A stretch of 64,000 nucleotides of DNA from Anabaena catenula FACHB-362 (GTDB lineage Bacteria; Cyanobacteriota; Cyanobacteriia; Cyanobacteriales; Nostocaceae): assembly GCF_014698735.1 (NCBI RefSeq), contig NZ_JACJTQ010000008.1, positions 62,001 to 126,000 of the forward strand, given 5' to 3'. Made by a program: the position numbers and the translations under genes. Positions 14,001 to 20,102 of this stretch are shown piece by piece; the stretch's first letter is position 1, and every line of letters starts with the position of its first letter. The notes beneath the pieces were generated by a model. It did no database searches and had not been told where the DNA came from. It saw only the letters and a list, made by a program, of their open reading frames with translations.

Positions 14001-17000
14001 TGTTGGTACCAGCAGCAACAGGTTGAACTTTAAAGCTGAGGGTAGAGGGAGTTTCAGGAATCCTAAAGGTGGTAGCTAGGTTAGGGCTAAAATTAGTTTC
14101 TTCCCGCAGAATTATGTTGGTACTGATAAATACTGTCTGCGTGGAACTCAAAGAACCAGGTGCTAAAGGCGGATTGGGATTATCTGTTGCAGTTAGAACT
14201 ACAGTATAAAGACCTGAGTCTCCCACATCAGGAGTACCACTTAAGACTCCAGTACCATCGCCATTATCTGTAAAGGTTAGCCAACTGGGTAGAGATAAGG
14301 ATACATCGGGATTAGCGGTGTTAAAAAGTTCCGCTTTCAAAGTCCGACTGTGATTTTCTGGGTCAATAGTGTTGACTTTGTACGTGTAGAGTGTGCCTAT
14401 ATCTGCACTTTGCTGTGGGTTGCTAGGATCGGGGATACTCGTAAATATAGGAGCTTCATTAACATCAGTTACATTAATCGTGAAGTCTTTCTCTAAACTC
14501 TGTCCTCCTTGGTCAGTAGTCTTGATGCGAATTGTGTAGGAGTTCTGAGTTTCATAATCAGGACTCACCTGAAGATACAATTCATCCCCCACAATAGAGA
14601 ATGCATCGTTGTCAGTAATTTCTGTCCCTGTTAATAGGCTGTAGGTGAACGTATCGCCAGTGTCGGGATCAATTGTGTTGAATGTACCTACTTTTGTGCC
14701 AATAGGTACATTTTCATCTACTTTTGTAGCACTAAGAGATAAATCAGTTGGAGCTAAATTATCTTTTATAACTGTGATAGTGAAAGATTGATTCGCTTCC
14801 AGTCCACCGACATCTGTGACTTGCAGTGCTACTTGATTGTTTCCCACAACACTGGTGCTGGGATTACCACTTAGAGTTGCAGTTCCATCCTCGTTATCTG
14901 TCAATGTCAGCCAAGTAGGAAGGGTTGGCGCACTGATGATGCGAGTGTCCCCTGCATCTGGGTCAGCAGTGGTAATTGTATATATATATTCTGTACCAGT
15001 AGCTGCATTTATAATTGCTGTACTAGTAAATGTGGGTGTTTCATTAACATCAGTGATATCAATGACAAACACTTGTTCAGTGGTTAAACCACCTTGGTCT
15101 GTGGTTCTAACTCGAACACTGTAAGCAGATTTGGCTTCAAAGTCAGGCGATACGGCGATGCGGAGTTCATCGTTGACGATGGTAAATACGGCGTTGTCAT
15201 CATCTCCACTTCCCGCAACTAAGCTGTAGCTGAAGGTGTTGCTAGTATTCGGTCCAGTGGTGCTGAGTGTACCAATGAGCGAGTCAACGGCTACGTTTTC
15301 TGCAATTGTGTTGCTGCTGAGTGTCAGCGCTGTGGGTGCTTCATTAACATTGGTTATGTCAATAGCAAACACCTGTTCAGTGGTTAAACCACCTTGGTCT
15401 GTGGTTCTAACTCGAACACTGTAAGCAGATTTGGCTTCAAAGTCAGGTGAGGTTTGAATGAGTAGTTGATTGTCTACGATACTGAAGACATTATTATCTG
15501 TGTCTCCTTCACCACTCACTAGGCTGTAGGTGTGAGTATCTTGAGTATCGGGGTCTGTGGTGCTAAAAACACCGATTTGGGTGTCACTAGGAACATTCTC
15601 TAAGGTTACTGTGTTACTAAGGGCAATGTCTGTGGGGGCATTATTAGGAATAGGAAGTGGCAGGCGTTTGATGGTTAACTCAGTAGTTGTTTGATTACCT
15701 GCAACATCAATCCCTTGTACTTGGAAAAAATTATCCCCTAGTGTTAGTTCCACATTTTCAAAGACAAACTGACCAGCAGCATCAGCTGTAGTTGTTGCAC
15801 CTGTAGAAAAGGTTAATATTGCCCCTGGCTCAGTTTGTCCAGCGATCGCCACGATGGATAATGTTGTTTGACCATCTCCTATGGGTGCTGTATCTGAAGC
15901 TGGGTCTAGATTCAGTGATACAGTCAGGTTTGTATCTAGGGTAAAGATAAGTTCCTGGGTGGAAACATTACCGTATTCATCTTTGGCTTGCAAGTACAGT
16001 GTATAAATTCCATCTTGAAGCGTTCCACCGTAAATTTGCTCCAGGCGATCGCGACTAAATGTGAAATTGCCATCAGCAGCTAAATCTGATCGTACATCCA
16101 CGTAGCTAGTGATGGGGGTGTCGTTGAATCCGGCTATAAATTCAGCGATCGCACTCTTGTCGGTGACTTGACCAGTAATTGTTGGGTCAGAAGTGATGCG
16201 ATCGTTGTTGGTCGTTCCGCCAGGGGCTGTATCTCTAACTAAATTACTGATAATAATTGGTGGGTCTGTGTCGGTAGAGGCGATCTCTGCATAGATTACA
16301 GGTACAGGCCCGTTGAAGGTTATATCACCCTTAGCCTCAACAGTTCCGTATAAGGCTGATCTCCCATTCAAAGTAATATTTTTTGCGCTTTGCAAAGCCC
16401 CACGAGTCTTAGATGAGGCATTGAACTGGATATTACCCTGAGAAACTATCCACAAATTACTATCGTTTTCCGTATTTTTTGTGGCACCATTAAAGTTGAT
16501 GGTACTGTTATTGCCGCCAGCTGCTAATAAGGTAAATTCACCAAAGCGAGCCTGATTCTTCATGTTAATAGAACCAGAGGCAAATACAGCCAGATTACTC
16601 GATTGCACATTGCCCAGATTGATGTTGCCGTTATTAGCAATCAACATGACATTCGTGAAGTCATGTCCATTGCCGTTAAAATTAATATCCCCCTGTTCCA
16701 CAATAATGACGTAATTGCTCAAATCAATTCCATTGGGAATATTTAGACCTCCGTTAGTAACTTGAACTACTTGAGGCTGACTGTCGTTACCAGGAGCAGG
16801 AAATTTTTCGTTCCAATCTTGAACGTTATTAATTGGGTTATTTCCCACATTAAAGACCAGAGTTGGGGTATTTTCTGAAACTCTACGGTTCAATTCTTGC
16901 TGTTTCAAGCTGGTATGGGCAGGAATATTCACCAATGGAGTTTCCACAACCTGGGGAGGTAACAGGTTTTCATAGGGATTGTTTGTTGCTGCGTTACTGA

Positions 17001-17811
17001 ACTGATACCCCTCCGCAACAGTGAGTGCTTTATCCACCAATAAAGCTTTGCCTGATTCTCCTAGAATCTGGTTGCCGTTGCTATCTCGTTGGATGGGGAG
17101 AACAGGAGTCTTATTGAGAATAAAACCCTGAGCAGCATGGATCAGGGCATCATCCTCAGGATCAAGAGGTAAACCATCAAAATCGCCACCTCCATTAACT
17201 CTCAAAGTTCCTTCAGCTACTATTGCAAATTTAGGTTGCACCTTCTCTTCAGCGATACCCCTATCCACCTGTACCTGGATTACCATATCGTCGAAGTCCA
17301 GGTCTCCTCCCACCATCATGTCTTCCCAAGCTAATTGAGTTACCCCATCGCTTGGTGTGTCAATTACTATGTGGTTGAATTTGTCAGGATTGGCTGGTGT
17401 GGTAGAAAAGATGAGTGCAGGTATTTCCCATGCGTTTTGGGGATTATTGGTTTGTACTGTATTGGCAGTGGTCTTTGGTGCTATGTAAAAGACCAACCGC
17501 TCTCCGCCTTGAACAAAATAGTTTTCATACACTGTTCCTACAGGTTGGGAACCTAATATTAGTGACTGGCGGTTAGCAGTATTGAGAGCTAATTGAGCAT
17601 AATTTGCATCTCCAGGCTTAACCCCTTGAATACTCCCTAAATCGTCATCTACTTTAAAAACGCCAAATTCGTTAATATAACCAGCATCGTAACCACTCAG
17701 CTTGAAGTCAAGTGCCGTCAATTGACCAATCGGTTCCGAAACAACAAAAACCCCAGTACTAAGTCCGTTATCACTAAATATGGGAGTAAGACCCGTTTCT
17801 ATAATAGTCAT
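1..17811 (-). CDS. Giant mosaic RHS/YD-repeat surface protein (3' end off-window)
   Basis: I read triplets in this frame at several places along the stretch and found no stop from the ATG at 17811 to base 1: at least 5937 residues. Domains in order: DUF4114-like (about residues 80-180, acidic GGDLDFDDM); a beta-helix or bactofilin-like stretch (310-500); Ig-like (505-720); three cadherin-like repeats and two He_PIG units (725-1240); two He_PIG (1505-1660); about 22 PPC-like modules (1660-3880) with the core YxFTGxxGQxLYFD; He_PIG; an SdrD_B-like fold split by a VWA domain (4040-4360, DVSGS MIDAS); seven He_PIG modules (4375-5040); an RHS entry domain (from about 5240) and YD repeats (for example YEYDDRGN, YSYDAQGN) to the edge. 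No signal peptide is visible. A GAGG lies 13 bases before the start. By family the role is adhesion, contact or toxin delivery; the deciding C-terminal tip is outside the window. Confidence 0.93.
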   Translation of the reverse strand, partial: MTIIETGLTPIFSDNGLSTGVFVVSEPIGQLTALDFKLSGYDAGYINEFGVFKVDDDLGSIQGVKPGDANYAQLALNTANRQSLILGSQPVGTVYENYFVQGGERLVFYIAPKTTANTVQTNNPQNAWEIPALIFSTTPANPDKFNHIVIDTPSDGVTQLAWEDMMVGGDLDFDDMVIQVQVDRGIAEEKVQPKFAIVAEGTLRVNGGGDFDGLPLDPEDDALIHAAQGFILNKTPVLPIQRDSNGNQILGESGKALLVDKALTVAEGYQFSNAATNNPYENLLPPQVVETPLVNIPAHTSLKQQELNRRVSENTPTLVFNVGNNPINNVQDWNEKFPAPGNDSQPQVVQVTNGGLNIPNGIDLSNYVIIVEQGDINFNGNGHDFTNVMLIANNGNINLGNVQSSNLAVFASGSINMKNQARFGEFTLLAAGGNNSTINFNGATKNTENDSNLWIVSQGNIQFNASSKTRGALQSAKNITLNGRSALYGTVEAKGDITFNGPVPVIYAEIASTDTDPPIIISNLVRDTAPGGTTNNDRITSDPTITGQVTDKSAIAEFIAGFNDTPITSYVDVRSDLAADGNFTFSRDRLEQIYGGTLQDGIYTLYLQAKDEYGNVSTQELIFTLDTNLTVSLNLDPASDTAPIGDGQTTLSIVAIAGQTEPGAILTFSTGATTTADAAGQFVFENVELTLGDNFFQVQGIDVAGNQTTTELTIKRLPLPIPNNAPTDIALSNTVTLENVPSDTQIGVFSTTDPDTQDTHTYSLVSGEGDTDNNVFSIVDNQLLIQTSPDFEAKSAYSVRVRTTDQGGLTTEQVFAIDITNVNEAPTALTLSSNTIAENVAVDSLIGTLSTTGPNTSNTFSYSLVAGSGDDDNAVFTIVNDELRIAVSPDFEAKSAYSVRVRTTDQGGLTTEQVFVIDITDVNETPTFTSTAIINAATGTEYIYTITTADPDAGDTRIISAPTLPTWLTLTDNEDGTATLSGNPSTSVVGNNQVALQVTDVGGLEANQSFTITVIKDNLAPTDLSLSATKVDENVPIGTKVGTFNTIDPDTGDTFTYSLLTGTEITDNDAFSIVGDELYLQVSPDYETQNSYTIRIKTTDQGGQSLEKDFTINVTDVNEAPIFTSIPDPSNPQQSADIGTLYTYKVNTIDPENHSRTLKAELFNTANPDVSLSLPSWLTFTDNGDGTGVLSGTPDVGDSGLYTVVLTATDNPNPPLAPGSLSSTQTVFISTNIILREETNFSPNLATTFRIPETPSTLSFKVQPVAAGTNIFDSTDLDGINDAFEVELLDTNGQSLVHTFAVNKTSFFNLTEGEPVGLGVGTTYDAATGLVTLNLAGINPTQANLRFHLVNNDTDINSAVLISDINITPAPIGTEAPIQTAFTNSNISSFGESINFNEVANVTPSIAPQYSRTTFDAERELLYADVALKNIGSYAINGSLLLAVKNISDPTVQLRNPDGLTPDGLPYYDFSQLVANGKLNPSDLTAVRSLVFYNPNQVQFTYNVEVLSVLNRNPVIDSVPINEAIAGLSYQYDVNATDADNDPLTYKLVTAPDGMTINSETGLIAWKPNTTNIGNQQIQIEVTDGRGGIAKQMYTLSVITTPPNRPPIFTSFPEVDAYINQLYSYDANAIDPDQDPINFSLIIGPNGMTVNPDSGLVEWTPPTAMVLGDTVLGRIGLQGEQDEFTFSGSFGERIYFDPLQYSGEYWRWNFSVYSPSGERVVNTELRDNTLITLKENGNYRVVVDTTNDFVGSYGFSTINLDLLPVVPFDTVIEGQLNIGSKDNTYRFRGAQGQKLFLDKISATENLDWVLYNEDNAVVTSSSYINDLELYLPKDGEYTLALRGKAAFTGKVDYSFEIITPDEITQPMSLGSNNTPNAVFGEISEKGEEDFYTFTGTAGQRIYFDRLFQNPTASWSLDARIYNPTGQEILQRDFQYADDLNPIILNEDGTYRVRINASGENTGTYSFSILDLDLATAIDLDTTYTGTLDPGQATHLYSFTGAADQRLYLDRLTNSGSGNWTLYDSGNNVIGYQNLIYDMELVLSRADTYTLAIRGNNNNNPLNYSFKLITPDTNTTDLTLNSAVVTTITEKGERDVYTFTGSAGQRLFLDTLAETPNTLATLTSPSGTNVINNRQMFKDGDHNPTILTETGIYQLTIDGSGESTDNYGFRLVDMSAAANLAVETLTSGSLNPGNSIEFYQFTGNKGDRVYFDSQSTVASTNWKLYSPDNQRLTEVALSNDFEYVIPGDGTYYLMLRGENSAPSNYTIQRVVTTSPVTDYTLDTLTTGSISKLGEQDTYSFNGTVGQVLYFDPQLGNSNITAKIYSPRGALIFNGNTGTDSPNLTLLETGSYQIVFDGNNDTTGNYSFRIATSVAQPALTLNSPLAGSLAAGETKLYTINGSKGQQLVFDSLAAVSGADWVLYAPSNTLTTSTTEWGSASLGTDFTRVLPSDGSYILALRNNSTNAVNFNVQVNSTAPAAITNSGLGVIYDSTLSVGGEVDEYTFTAKAGTLVFLDGQGDDWQKRVRLYDPSNTLVFNNLENQSDHGPYLLPQSGTYRIQSHSPYDNTTGAYKFQLLDLEAAAALSLNTITNVPLAAKETKAYKFTGAVGQKIWFDALNTAYPNITARLYNPNGRLLYSQGSLQNDVGMETLNQNGTYYLVLSSNKTDATTASFRILDDTGATPLALDTAISGNFGTNRNEAILYKFTGSKGDRLYLDRTDGSYSNSWRLHTPDGAQLQNKELSYDMELVLPSSGEYILSLFSYGDSNGNYAFQVVTPTPTTTVYTIGSTVSAAITEAGEQDIYTFTGTAGQRLWLDSLFASAGQITELYSPTGVKVWTNILSSDQEFTTLKETGEYRFVVDGSGEYTGGYSFRFLDQAAATPTTLDTVISGNFGTSQREALIYTFTGTQGQALYFDRTNGDYYNIYYLYSPDGTKRFERRLSDDQEGASTVLPTDGQYTLVFNGTGQANNTFNLQMVTPTFVSTPLTLGSTVSSSITEVGEQDTYTFTGTQGQQLWFDSLLYSNSGINATLYTPSGKTTTWNNFLIRDDQEITVLDEAGTYRFVVDAVYDFTGDYSFRILDIADATPVALDTNIIGDFGTTKREAQTYSFTGTKGQKLYFDSDNSDYRNFYYLYNTNGKKLFSQRLSDDYEGAGTTLPDDGTYTLVVAGYEQPDNDFNLRIVTPTFTTTPYTIGDTVSGSISEAGNEDTYTFIGSKGQQLWFDSLLYSDYRIRVKLYDTNGDEVFNQYVRDDREPVILAEQGTYRLVIDADNDWTGAYSFRLLDIGTAPIVELDTLVSGNFGTSKQEALIYRFNGIQGQDLYFDRTDGDLKNSYYLYNPDGKRLFSQGLDLDQELKLRENGQYTLVFSGTNRTNNNFAMTVVTPQMTTTELTLGSTVTTSISEAGEQDTYTFTGVVGQKLFFDALKGNSNLKARLYTPGDVLVVDRTTASDWPLVTLSQSGDYRLVIDGNDNTTGDYSFTLSDLAQVQPLSFDTPITGTLNPGNQVDLYSFNGTPGQMINFNLSAASWTGANWVLYDPTGTIVKAPVASSPDFTVGLSVAGAYTLAILGNSATQVPYSFQVTDVSIARVGNSGLGVVREGTLAAGNVDKYTFTANAGTLVLLDSLNNSNSQISFRLVNPDGTYVFSNHDSRINRSPVLLDQTGTYSLQIFGSSTTASGAYKLNLRELTRRLTGPGVNYLEIGSPVSGSLNELESKVYTFQAIKGMGVMFNGMTGDNVAATLYNSSGTQIFSAGDFRWSDNGLHTLTEDGYYYLVISNEQTANRNYSFQLLDTLSSPELTYNIATNGSLANGQQSFMYRFTANAGERLFADNLSTNAPYNSNYRWKIYSPSSTLIKDDVQAIDLEVIAPETGDYLLYVQGGPDTSAINYSFRVFANKPFTGDVITPGTGFTSSTDDGSLGLFPVKLAVKDNQGGAAIQEYNIRLWPDPENTNPVIISDPRTKYALNEKGYSYQVKALDPDQDALVYRLVDSPYGALINQDTGELLWFPESSVVNSSKVDFTVEVSDRKGGIDRQTFTVEVFSDLGQIQGLVFDDLNGNGFRDSKLIKGDDPAIVIAIDVSGSTAAPFYGKGEYEDVKTVLDAQRTAALLLIDSIIAQGAGNKVKIGIIPHEFNATIQDMDASVAGVQQFTTALADNNNNGIRDVVEILNSYVSNGNNRFIEALKQMEVLVQAYTGTPNLLFMSDGYSRDAIVELQTEGTKLRNIIQGQGGNVTSFAIGEASLLDTMKAIDPTAILLTDIEELALIFSGVDERYATEPLKDGVVVYIDSNNNGSFDVGEPSDITDVNAEPNPYGQVTRYQYEFSDLLPGDYVVRPIITSGYEVTTPATGFATNTVTLAGETFTNTFGIHKVSEPVNIAPEFKTQPQDLYKIKSGELLKYSPVAIDLNSDPISFDLLLAPDGMTVDSTTGTVVWIPTVQQVENYYSELRTKLASLDASRQQTDVITFQVLLRAQDGKGGRAIQAINVELVPDNTPPVITSTAPENAQPQVSKKFQYQVKAQDVDQDQISFSLVSGAPEGVAIDAVTGLVTWIPVAAQIGKQQFTVKVADGQGGETLQTVAVNVINPVPNQLPVIVSQPRDRVKLGSNYFYQIEATDADGDALTYTLDVNPAGMKIQQNTIVWTPAANQSGNQNVVVRVTDSQGGFTTQSFGITVAHQAANNSPSITSAPNTFVANLDRQYEYALTGNDPDGDPFFWTLDNAPEGMVIDNQTGVLRWNPKQTQLGEHTVSIRITDFYGAYNGQEFTVKVTGVNTPPLIISTPNTSGAVGQLYTYTAVAKDAENDAITYSFASLPSGMEIDPQTGVISWTPNVTGNYEVQVQAKDSQGATSIQNYEIVVGTVAVNKAPTITSTPVFIADTASTYQYQVSATDPDAGDTLTYKLISAPSGMSIDSSSGLLSWNSPVVGTYKVVVGVNDGSLGAAQGFTLTARANQLPTIASTNPPTSAIPNVQYVYDAIASDPDGGKLIYAVDDASIAKGITIDELGRLRWTPTNAQAGINEVKVTIKDEAGATITQTFSINVQPDTSAPKVKLGFAGFNPAELGSRVLFQVQATDNVKIDNLELTVGGKAVILDQFGQAGFVLDTAGVITAIAKATDGAGNVTTETFKIDVFDPSIPQNAPEVRLDLDLISNGVISNVTEIKGLVNDPDDNLSGYRVEVAPLNTENWSTMFEVLGTEVASGKTLGKFDPTAIDDGIYSVKLTAWDTTGISNSIENQIEVISGELKFGEFQLSFTDMEINAGNIPVQLIRTYDTLKLNTPSSELAPGWRVEFRDVDLRTSLGAPDPFYEELGIPDRSRGFKVGDKIYLTIGGKREVFELGLKPAVREGLTLNLNGVTLYDPVFTAVGNTKSKLTLTNYQNSNLTLIDTRPDGIISNLAAVPFDLSNSYFNTKYLLTTEAGIQYEVDPVNGKIDRIGQDLYNIGFNGRVSANTNPTEFLEMTDAYIKSSYGAKIDFERDSKGRIVAAVDQDGNKVLYNYDKNGDLVSFTDKEGNLTKFEYNATRKHYLDQVIDPLNRSVMRNEYDAQGRLTKVFDAAGNPINFTFDPENQIEVVTNPLGYSTTYEYDDRGNTVQEVDALGNATLYTYNQNNQLTSSVDALGNKYKYSYDAQGNYASQELPSGLVIKYTYDGSGRQISGISSTGEITTYAYDGTDKNAPPVKFVNSRGIVYEAKATGYNVATFIDGVSMGSYKLDGPSDSAKLLQEVSADGTETNYSYDTKGRLLEEKAIIRDTSGSSEFVTKYEYDDINKTIKTTDAIGNIQIQFFNDQNLLISETSNGVTVQYGYDSLDRINRITYDDETYELVTYDALGQLSTYTDRQGNVFTKTYDALGQVTKLSLPDGRFNAYEYDAIGRITKETHIDGSYTLNTYEKAFNSPSINKVYDSTDNLLSYIKYEYNENEQVSAVEDIDGNRYEYLYDANGIMS
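4740..5695 (-). other. VWA domain nested in an SdrD_B-like domain (within the giant gene)
   Basis: The first SdrD_B strands read GLVFDDLNGNGFRD. A full VWA domain follows (IAIDVSGS MIDAS, then LLFMSDGYS), and then the SdrD_B fold resumes with VYIDSNNNGSFDVGEPS and DLLPGDYVVR. The normal family pattern is NGNG.xD.GEPGL.GV.VYLD.NNNG, so the VWA sits in an internal loop. This is read from the translation; the nesting is inference. Confidence 0.75.
6170..12830 (-). repeat. Array of about 22 PPC-like modules inside the giant gene
   Basis: Each module is about 100 residues with the signature G(S/N)...E.DxYTFTGxxGQ.LYFD, then W.LY.P.G and LxxxGxYxLVxxG. In the middle of the array two kinds alternate: one reads LDTxxxGNFGTxxxEAxxYxFTG, the other LGSTVxxxITEAGEQDTYTFTG, giving a higher-order period near 600 bases (compare the homologous points at about 9730, 9130, 8520 and 7910). 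PPC (bacterial pre-peptidase C-terminal) domains are secreted beta-sandwiches; here they probably form a stalk. Confidence 0.8.
15074..15447 (-). repeat. Two cadherin-like repeats sharing a 74-bp identical block
   Basis: Bases 15074-15147 and 15374-15447 are identical over 74 bases and exactly 300 bases apart. They encode the C-terminal half of adjacent cadherin-like repeats (YSVRVRTTDQGGLTTEQVF). The flanking parts have diverged, which suggests gene conversion or recent partial duplication. Confidence 0.85.
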
Positions 17812-17961
17812 GGTAAATTTAATTCCTCAATTTTATTTTTGCGATTTAAAACACCAAATTCATTAGAGGGTGTTTGTAAGTATTAAGTAAGTCGGCGTGA
17901 AAAACCAAACTATGTAAAGACAAGTAAATACGGAGAATACATCTACTAAGGTGATTGAGAT
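17812..17961. promoter_or_regulatory. Divergent intergenic region upstream of the giant gene
   Basis: This AT-rich spacer separates the giant gene from the IS630 remnant. Reading toward the giant gene, GAGG precedes the ATG by 13 bases. The string AGTAAGTCGGCGT at 17886 recurs at 20826 and may be an insertion-sequence end. No clear -10/-35 pair can be assigned by eye. Confidence 0.3.
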
Positions 17962-18339
17962 ATGGGCGCTCGTTTGAGGGTATTTTTAACTCGTAAGCAA
18001 GATGAAACGCTGTTAAACCTGAGAACTGTGGATGTGCCACAGAAAGTCAAATACCGAGCGGAGGTAGTTAGGTTAAATGCACATGGGTGGTATGTTGAAA
18101 AAATAGCAGATCATTTTAATTGGACTCCACAAACAGTCAGAGAAGTTTTGCATAAATGGCAAAAAGTAGGGCTGAAAAAACTCTGGGAATTACCAGGTAG
18201 GGGTGGAAGACCCAAATATGAGGAAGAAGACATAGTTTCTTTGGAAGAATTAGACCTTGCTTATGCCGTTATAAATAGGGTGAACACTAGGGGAAAAAGA
18301 AGAAAACATAGTACAGAACGTATTAAATTTAAACAATGA
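17962..18339 (+). pseudogene. IS630-family transposase, N-terminal remnant
   Basis: The first 85 residues match the start of cyanobacterial IS630-type transposases: MGARLRVFLT, VPQKVKYRAEVVRLNAHGW, then a helix-turn-helix (VEKIADHFNWTPQTVREVL) and PGRGGRP. After EEEDIVSLEE the reading departs from the family and stops at 125 residues, without the DDE catalytic domain of the usual protein of about 340 residues. It cannot transpose. It could still bind DNA if expressed, but a decayed insertion sequence is more likely. Confidence 0.75.
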
Positions 18340-18656
18340 TGCTAATTGTTGAATTTCCGTTACATAGTTATAAATTTCCCCGCTGATTTACTCATTCCAA
18401 AGGATAATACTTGACTTAGGTTAAGTTGAGATTAAAGAATTTATAATGCTTGTTTATCTTTGTTTAAAAATAAAACTTTGATCAAATCATAAACAAATTT
18501 AATATTTTTTTATTTTTTTGCTAAGTAATTTATGGTACGATTTCTGTAGTAGCAAATTTTCTAAATAATAAAGATAACTGATTGCTAGAAAATGAGCTTT
18601 GTTGTCTGCTCCTTGCTTAATTTCACACGTAAAAATTTTACTTTTGGAGATATAAC
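18340..18656. other. Gene-free AT-rich spacer
   Basis: No open frame of note. It contains long A/T runs (for example near 18500-18520) and ends in GGAG eight bases before the ATG of the next gene. It probably carries the promoter of that gene; no specific site is recognised. Confidence 0.4.
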
Positions 18657-18974
18657 ATGATGATGACTGATGTTTCTCGTGAATCTGAAGCAACCACAGA
18701 ACAAGCAGAAGTAATTGTTAAATTACAACTAAGTGGTGGATATCAGTACACTTTAGTGTTGAAATCTGATGCTCCTCTACTCCGCAATTTATTAGGAACT
18801 ATTTTGAGTCGAGTGCAAGGCACTGAAAGCCGAACTTTATTTCAAATTCCGATGGAAGCTGGACGAGTGGCTTTATGTTTTTCCAGCGAAAATTTGGTTT
18901 CAGTAATAACTGAACCACCTGTATATGTTCGTCCCAGTGATGATCAACCAGAACTTCAAAAGACTCCTGCATAA
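18657..18974 (+). CDS. Conserved-looking hypothetical protein, 105 residues
   Basis: I do not recognise a named family. The start is supported by TTTGGAG eight bases upstream; three consecutive methionine codons make the exact start uncertain by one or two residues. The protein has a polar N-terminus, a compact alpha/beta core (VKLQLSGGYQYTLVLKSDAPLLRNLLGTIL is read through the middle, followed by FQIPMEAGRVALCF) and an acidic Pro-rich tail. No signal peptide or membrane segment. It is the only intact gene between the giant gene and the NADAR gene, and its codon use looks native. Function unknown. Confidence 0.65.
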   Translation: MMMTDVSRESEATTEQAEVIVKLQLSGGYQYTLVLKSDAPLLRNLLGTILSRVQGTESRTLFQIPMEAGRVALCFSSENLVSVITEPPVYVRPSDDQPELQKTPA

Positions 18975-19008
18975 TTGGATGCATAAGTGTAAGGATTCAG
19001 GTTTAAGA

Positions 19009-19205
19009 CAGGGGAAACGCATCTAAATTTTATTGACAAAATACCGTTTTAATGTACAAACGAAGAAATCCCAATTTATCGTTTGATTGATTTTTTTAGA
19101 GTCATAGTGATGGACTAGAGTATTATCAATAAGTAGGCATTAATGCGAATATTTTGATCATTATTGAGATTAAATTGTCCTTATTGATAAGATGCGTTTC
19201 CCCTG
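19009..19205. mobile_element. 197-bp MITE with 16-bp TIRs and 10-bp target duplication
   Basis: The ends are perfect inverted repeats: CAGGGGAAACGCATCT at 19009-19024 and its complement at 19190-19205. Both sides are flanked directly by AGGTTTAAGA (18999-19008 and 19206-19215), a 10-base direct repeat as left by transposition. There is no coding capacity inside, so it is a non-autonomous element. Duplications of 10-12 bases are known for IS4-type elements; that assignment is inference. Confidence 0.9.
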
Positions 19206-19209
19206 AGGT

Positions 19210-19480
19210 TTAAGATTGTGGAATCAACGAGGGAGCAAGTTGAGAGGAATGAACTTGAGCTTGGAGAGCTTGCTCAAAAAAATGAATCACAGAGCGACCT
19301 TGACGACGACAAGTTTGCACAACAGTTAATAAATTGGCAGTATCTTGAAAACGTTCCAAAGAGCGAGAGCCACCACTAACTTTATGCTTAGTAACAGCCA
19401 AGCGCTTCCTAAGGTTCTGCCAAATTATTGTCATGAGGAACTTGCGGATGGTCAAGAAAGTACCACCACAGGTGAGCTTT
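19210..19480 (-). pseudogene. IS66-family transposase, C-terminal remnant
   Basis: The C-terminal 90 residues read RLAVTKHKVSGGSRS, then LLTVVQTCRRQGRSV and FFEQAL, the typical end of IS66-type transposases (family form: KISFGTQSEAGSR.. LTVV.TC). Upstream the reading no longer resembles the family, so the zinc-binding and DDE parts are gone. The stop codon lies inside one copy of the MITE target duplication, so the MITE landed at the very end of this already existing or later decayed gene. Confidence 0.75.
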
Positions 19481-19519
19481 ATCTCGTAAAGACCGCACCC
19501 GGATTTCTCACGAGAGCAA

Positions 19520-19770
19520 TGGGTGCGTGGTGATATTGGTAGCGACATCAAATTCGAGTAGAAGAGATTGTTCCCCAAAAGTTATCGTCATCTGCTCCGG
19601 TCTGTATTGCAGGTAATGGTTTTTGTCCACCAGAAAACTGTGGTGGACCTTGGGGCTTTATGAAGGCAAAACAAAAATATTCAATAATGAAGAATTAACT
19701 AGTAAATTCCAGCAATGGTATCCCGGATTTAGAATCGGTAACAAACAGAATCAGAAGAGTGTCTGATGCT
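19520..19770 (+). pseudogene. pRiA4b ORF-3-like protein, broken remnant
   Basis: In one frame from 19543 the sequence reads RHQIRVEEIVPQK and SSAPVCIAG..CPPENCGGPWGF, the hallmark Cys-rich segment of the plasmid pRiA4b ORF-3 family (family form: C..G.RACPPEDCGGPWGY). In-frame stops lie just upstream, and the following segment (EELTSKFQQWYPGF) is in another frame. It is a decayed gene; members of this family are often carried on mobile DNA. Confidence 0.7.
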
Positions 19771-19970
19771 GCTTAAATACCCAATATTAATGTAATTAAA
19801 TTTACTGTATCAACACAAATTTCTGTAGAAAGTTGCTTTGGTTTTTAAGTAATCGTATCAATCCAACTTTCGTGTCTAAGTTGGTAACATCAGTTTGTAC
19901 ACCCCAAGCTTTTCATCCGTTTGGGTCATGAGCAAACAACTCGTCCAAGTACCGAAAGTTGGTAAAATAG

Positions 19971-20102
19971 AAAAACTGGCTGGCTAATCGTGGCATTGAC
20001 ACCCGGATAATACAGAGTTATCTGGGGCATAAAAATATTCAGCATACGGTGCGTTATACCGAACTTGCATCTACCAAGTTTCAGGGGCTTTGGGATGATT
20101 AA
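19971..20102 (+). pseudogene. Tyrosine recombinase, C-terminal remnant
   Basis: The frame reads LANRGIDTRIIQSYLGHKN, then QHTVRYTELA, and ends at TAA 20100-20102. This is the last part of a phage-type integrase: the LGH motif and the catalytic Tyr (RYTE) are present. The upstream Arg and His-x-x-Arg part is absent, so it is inactive. It shows that an integrating element once sat here. Confidence 0.8.

Noticed and set aside
19345-19533. Short plus-strand frame opposite the IS66 remnant
   Set aside because: The other strand carries clear IS66 similarity; the plus frame has none.
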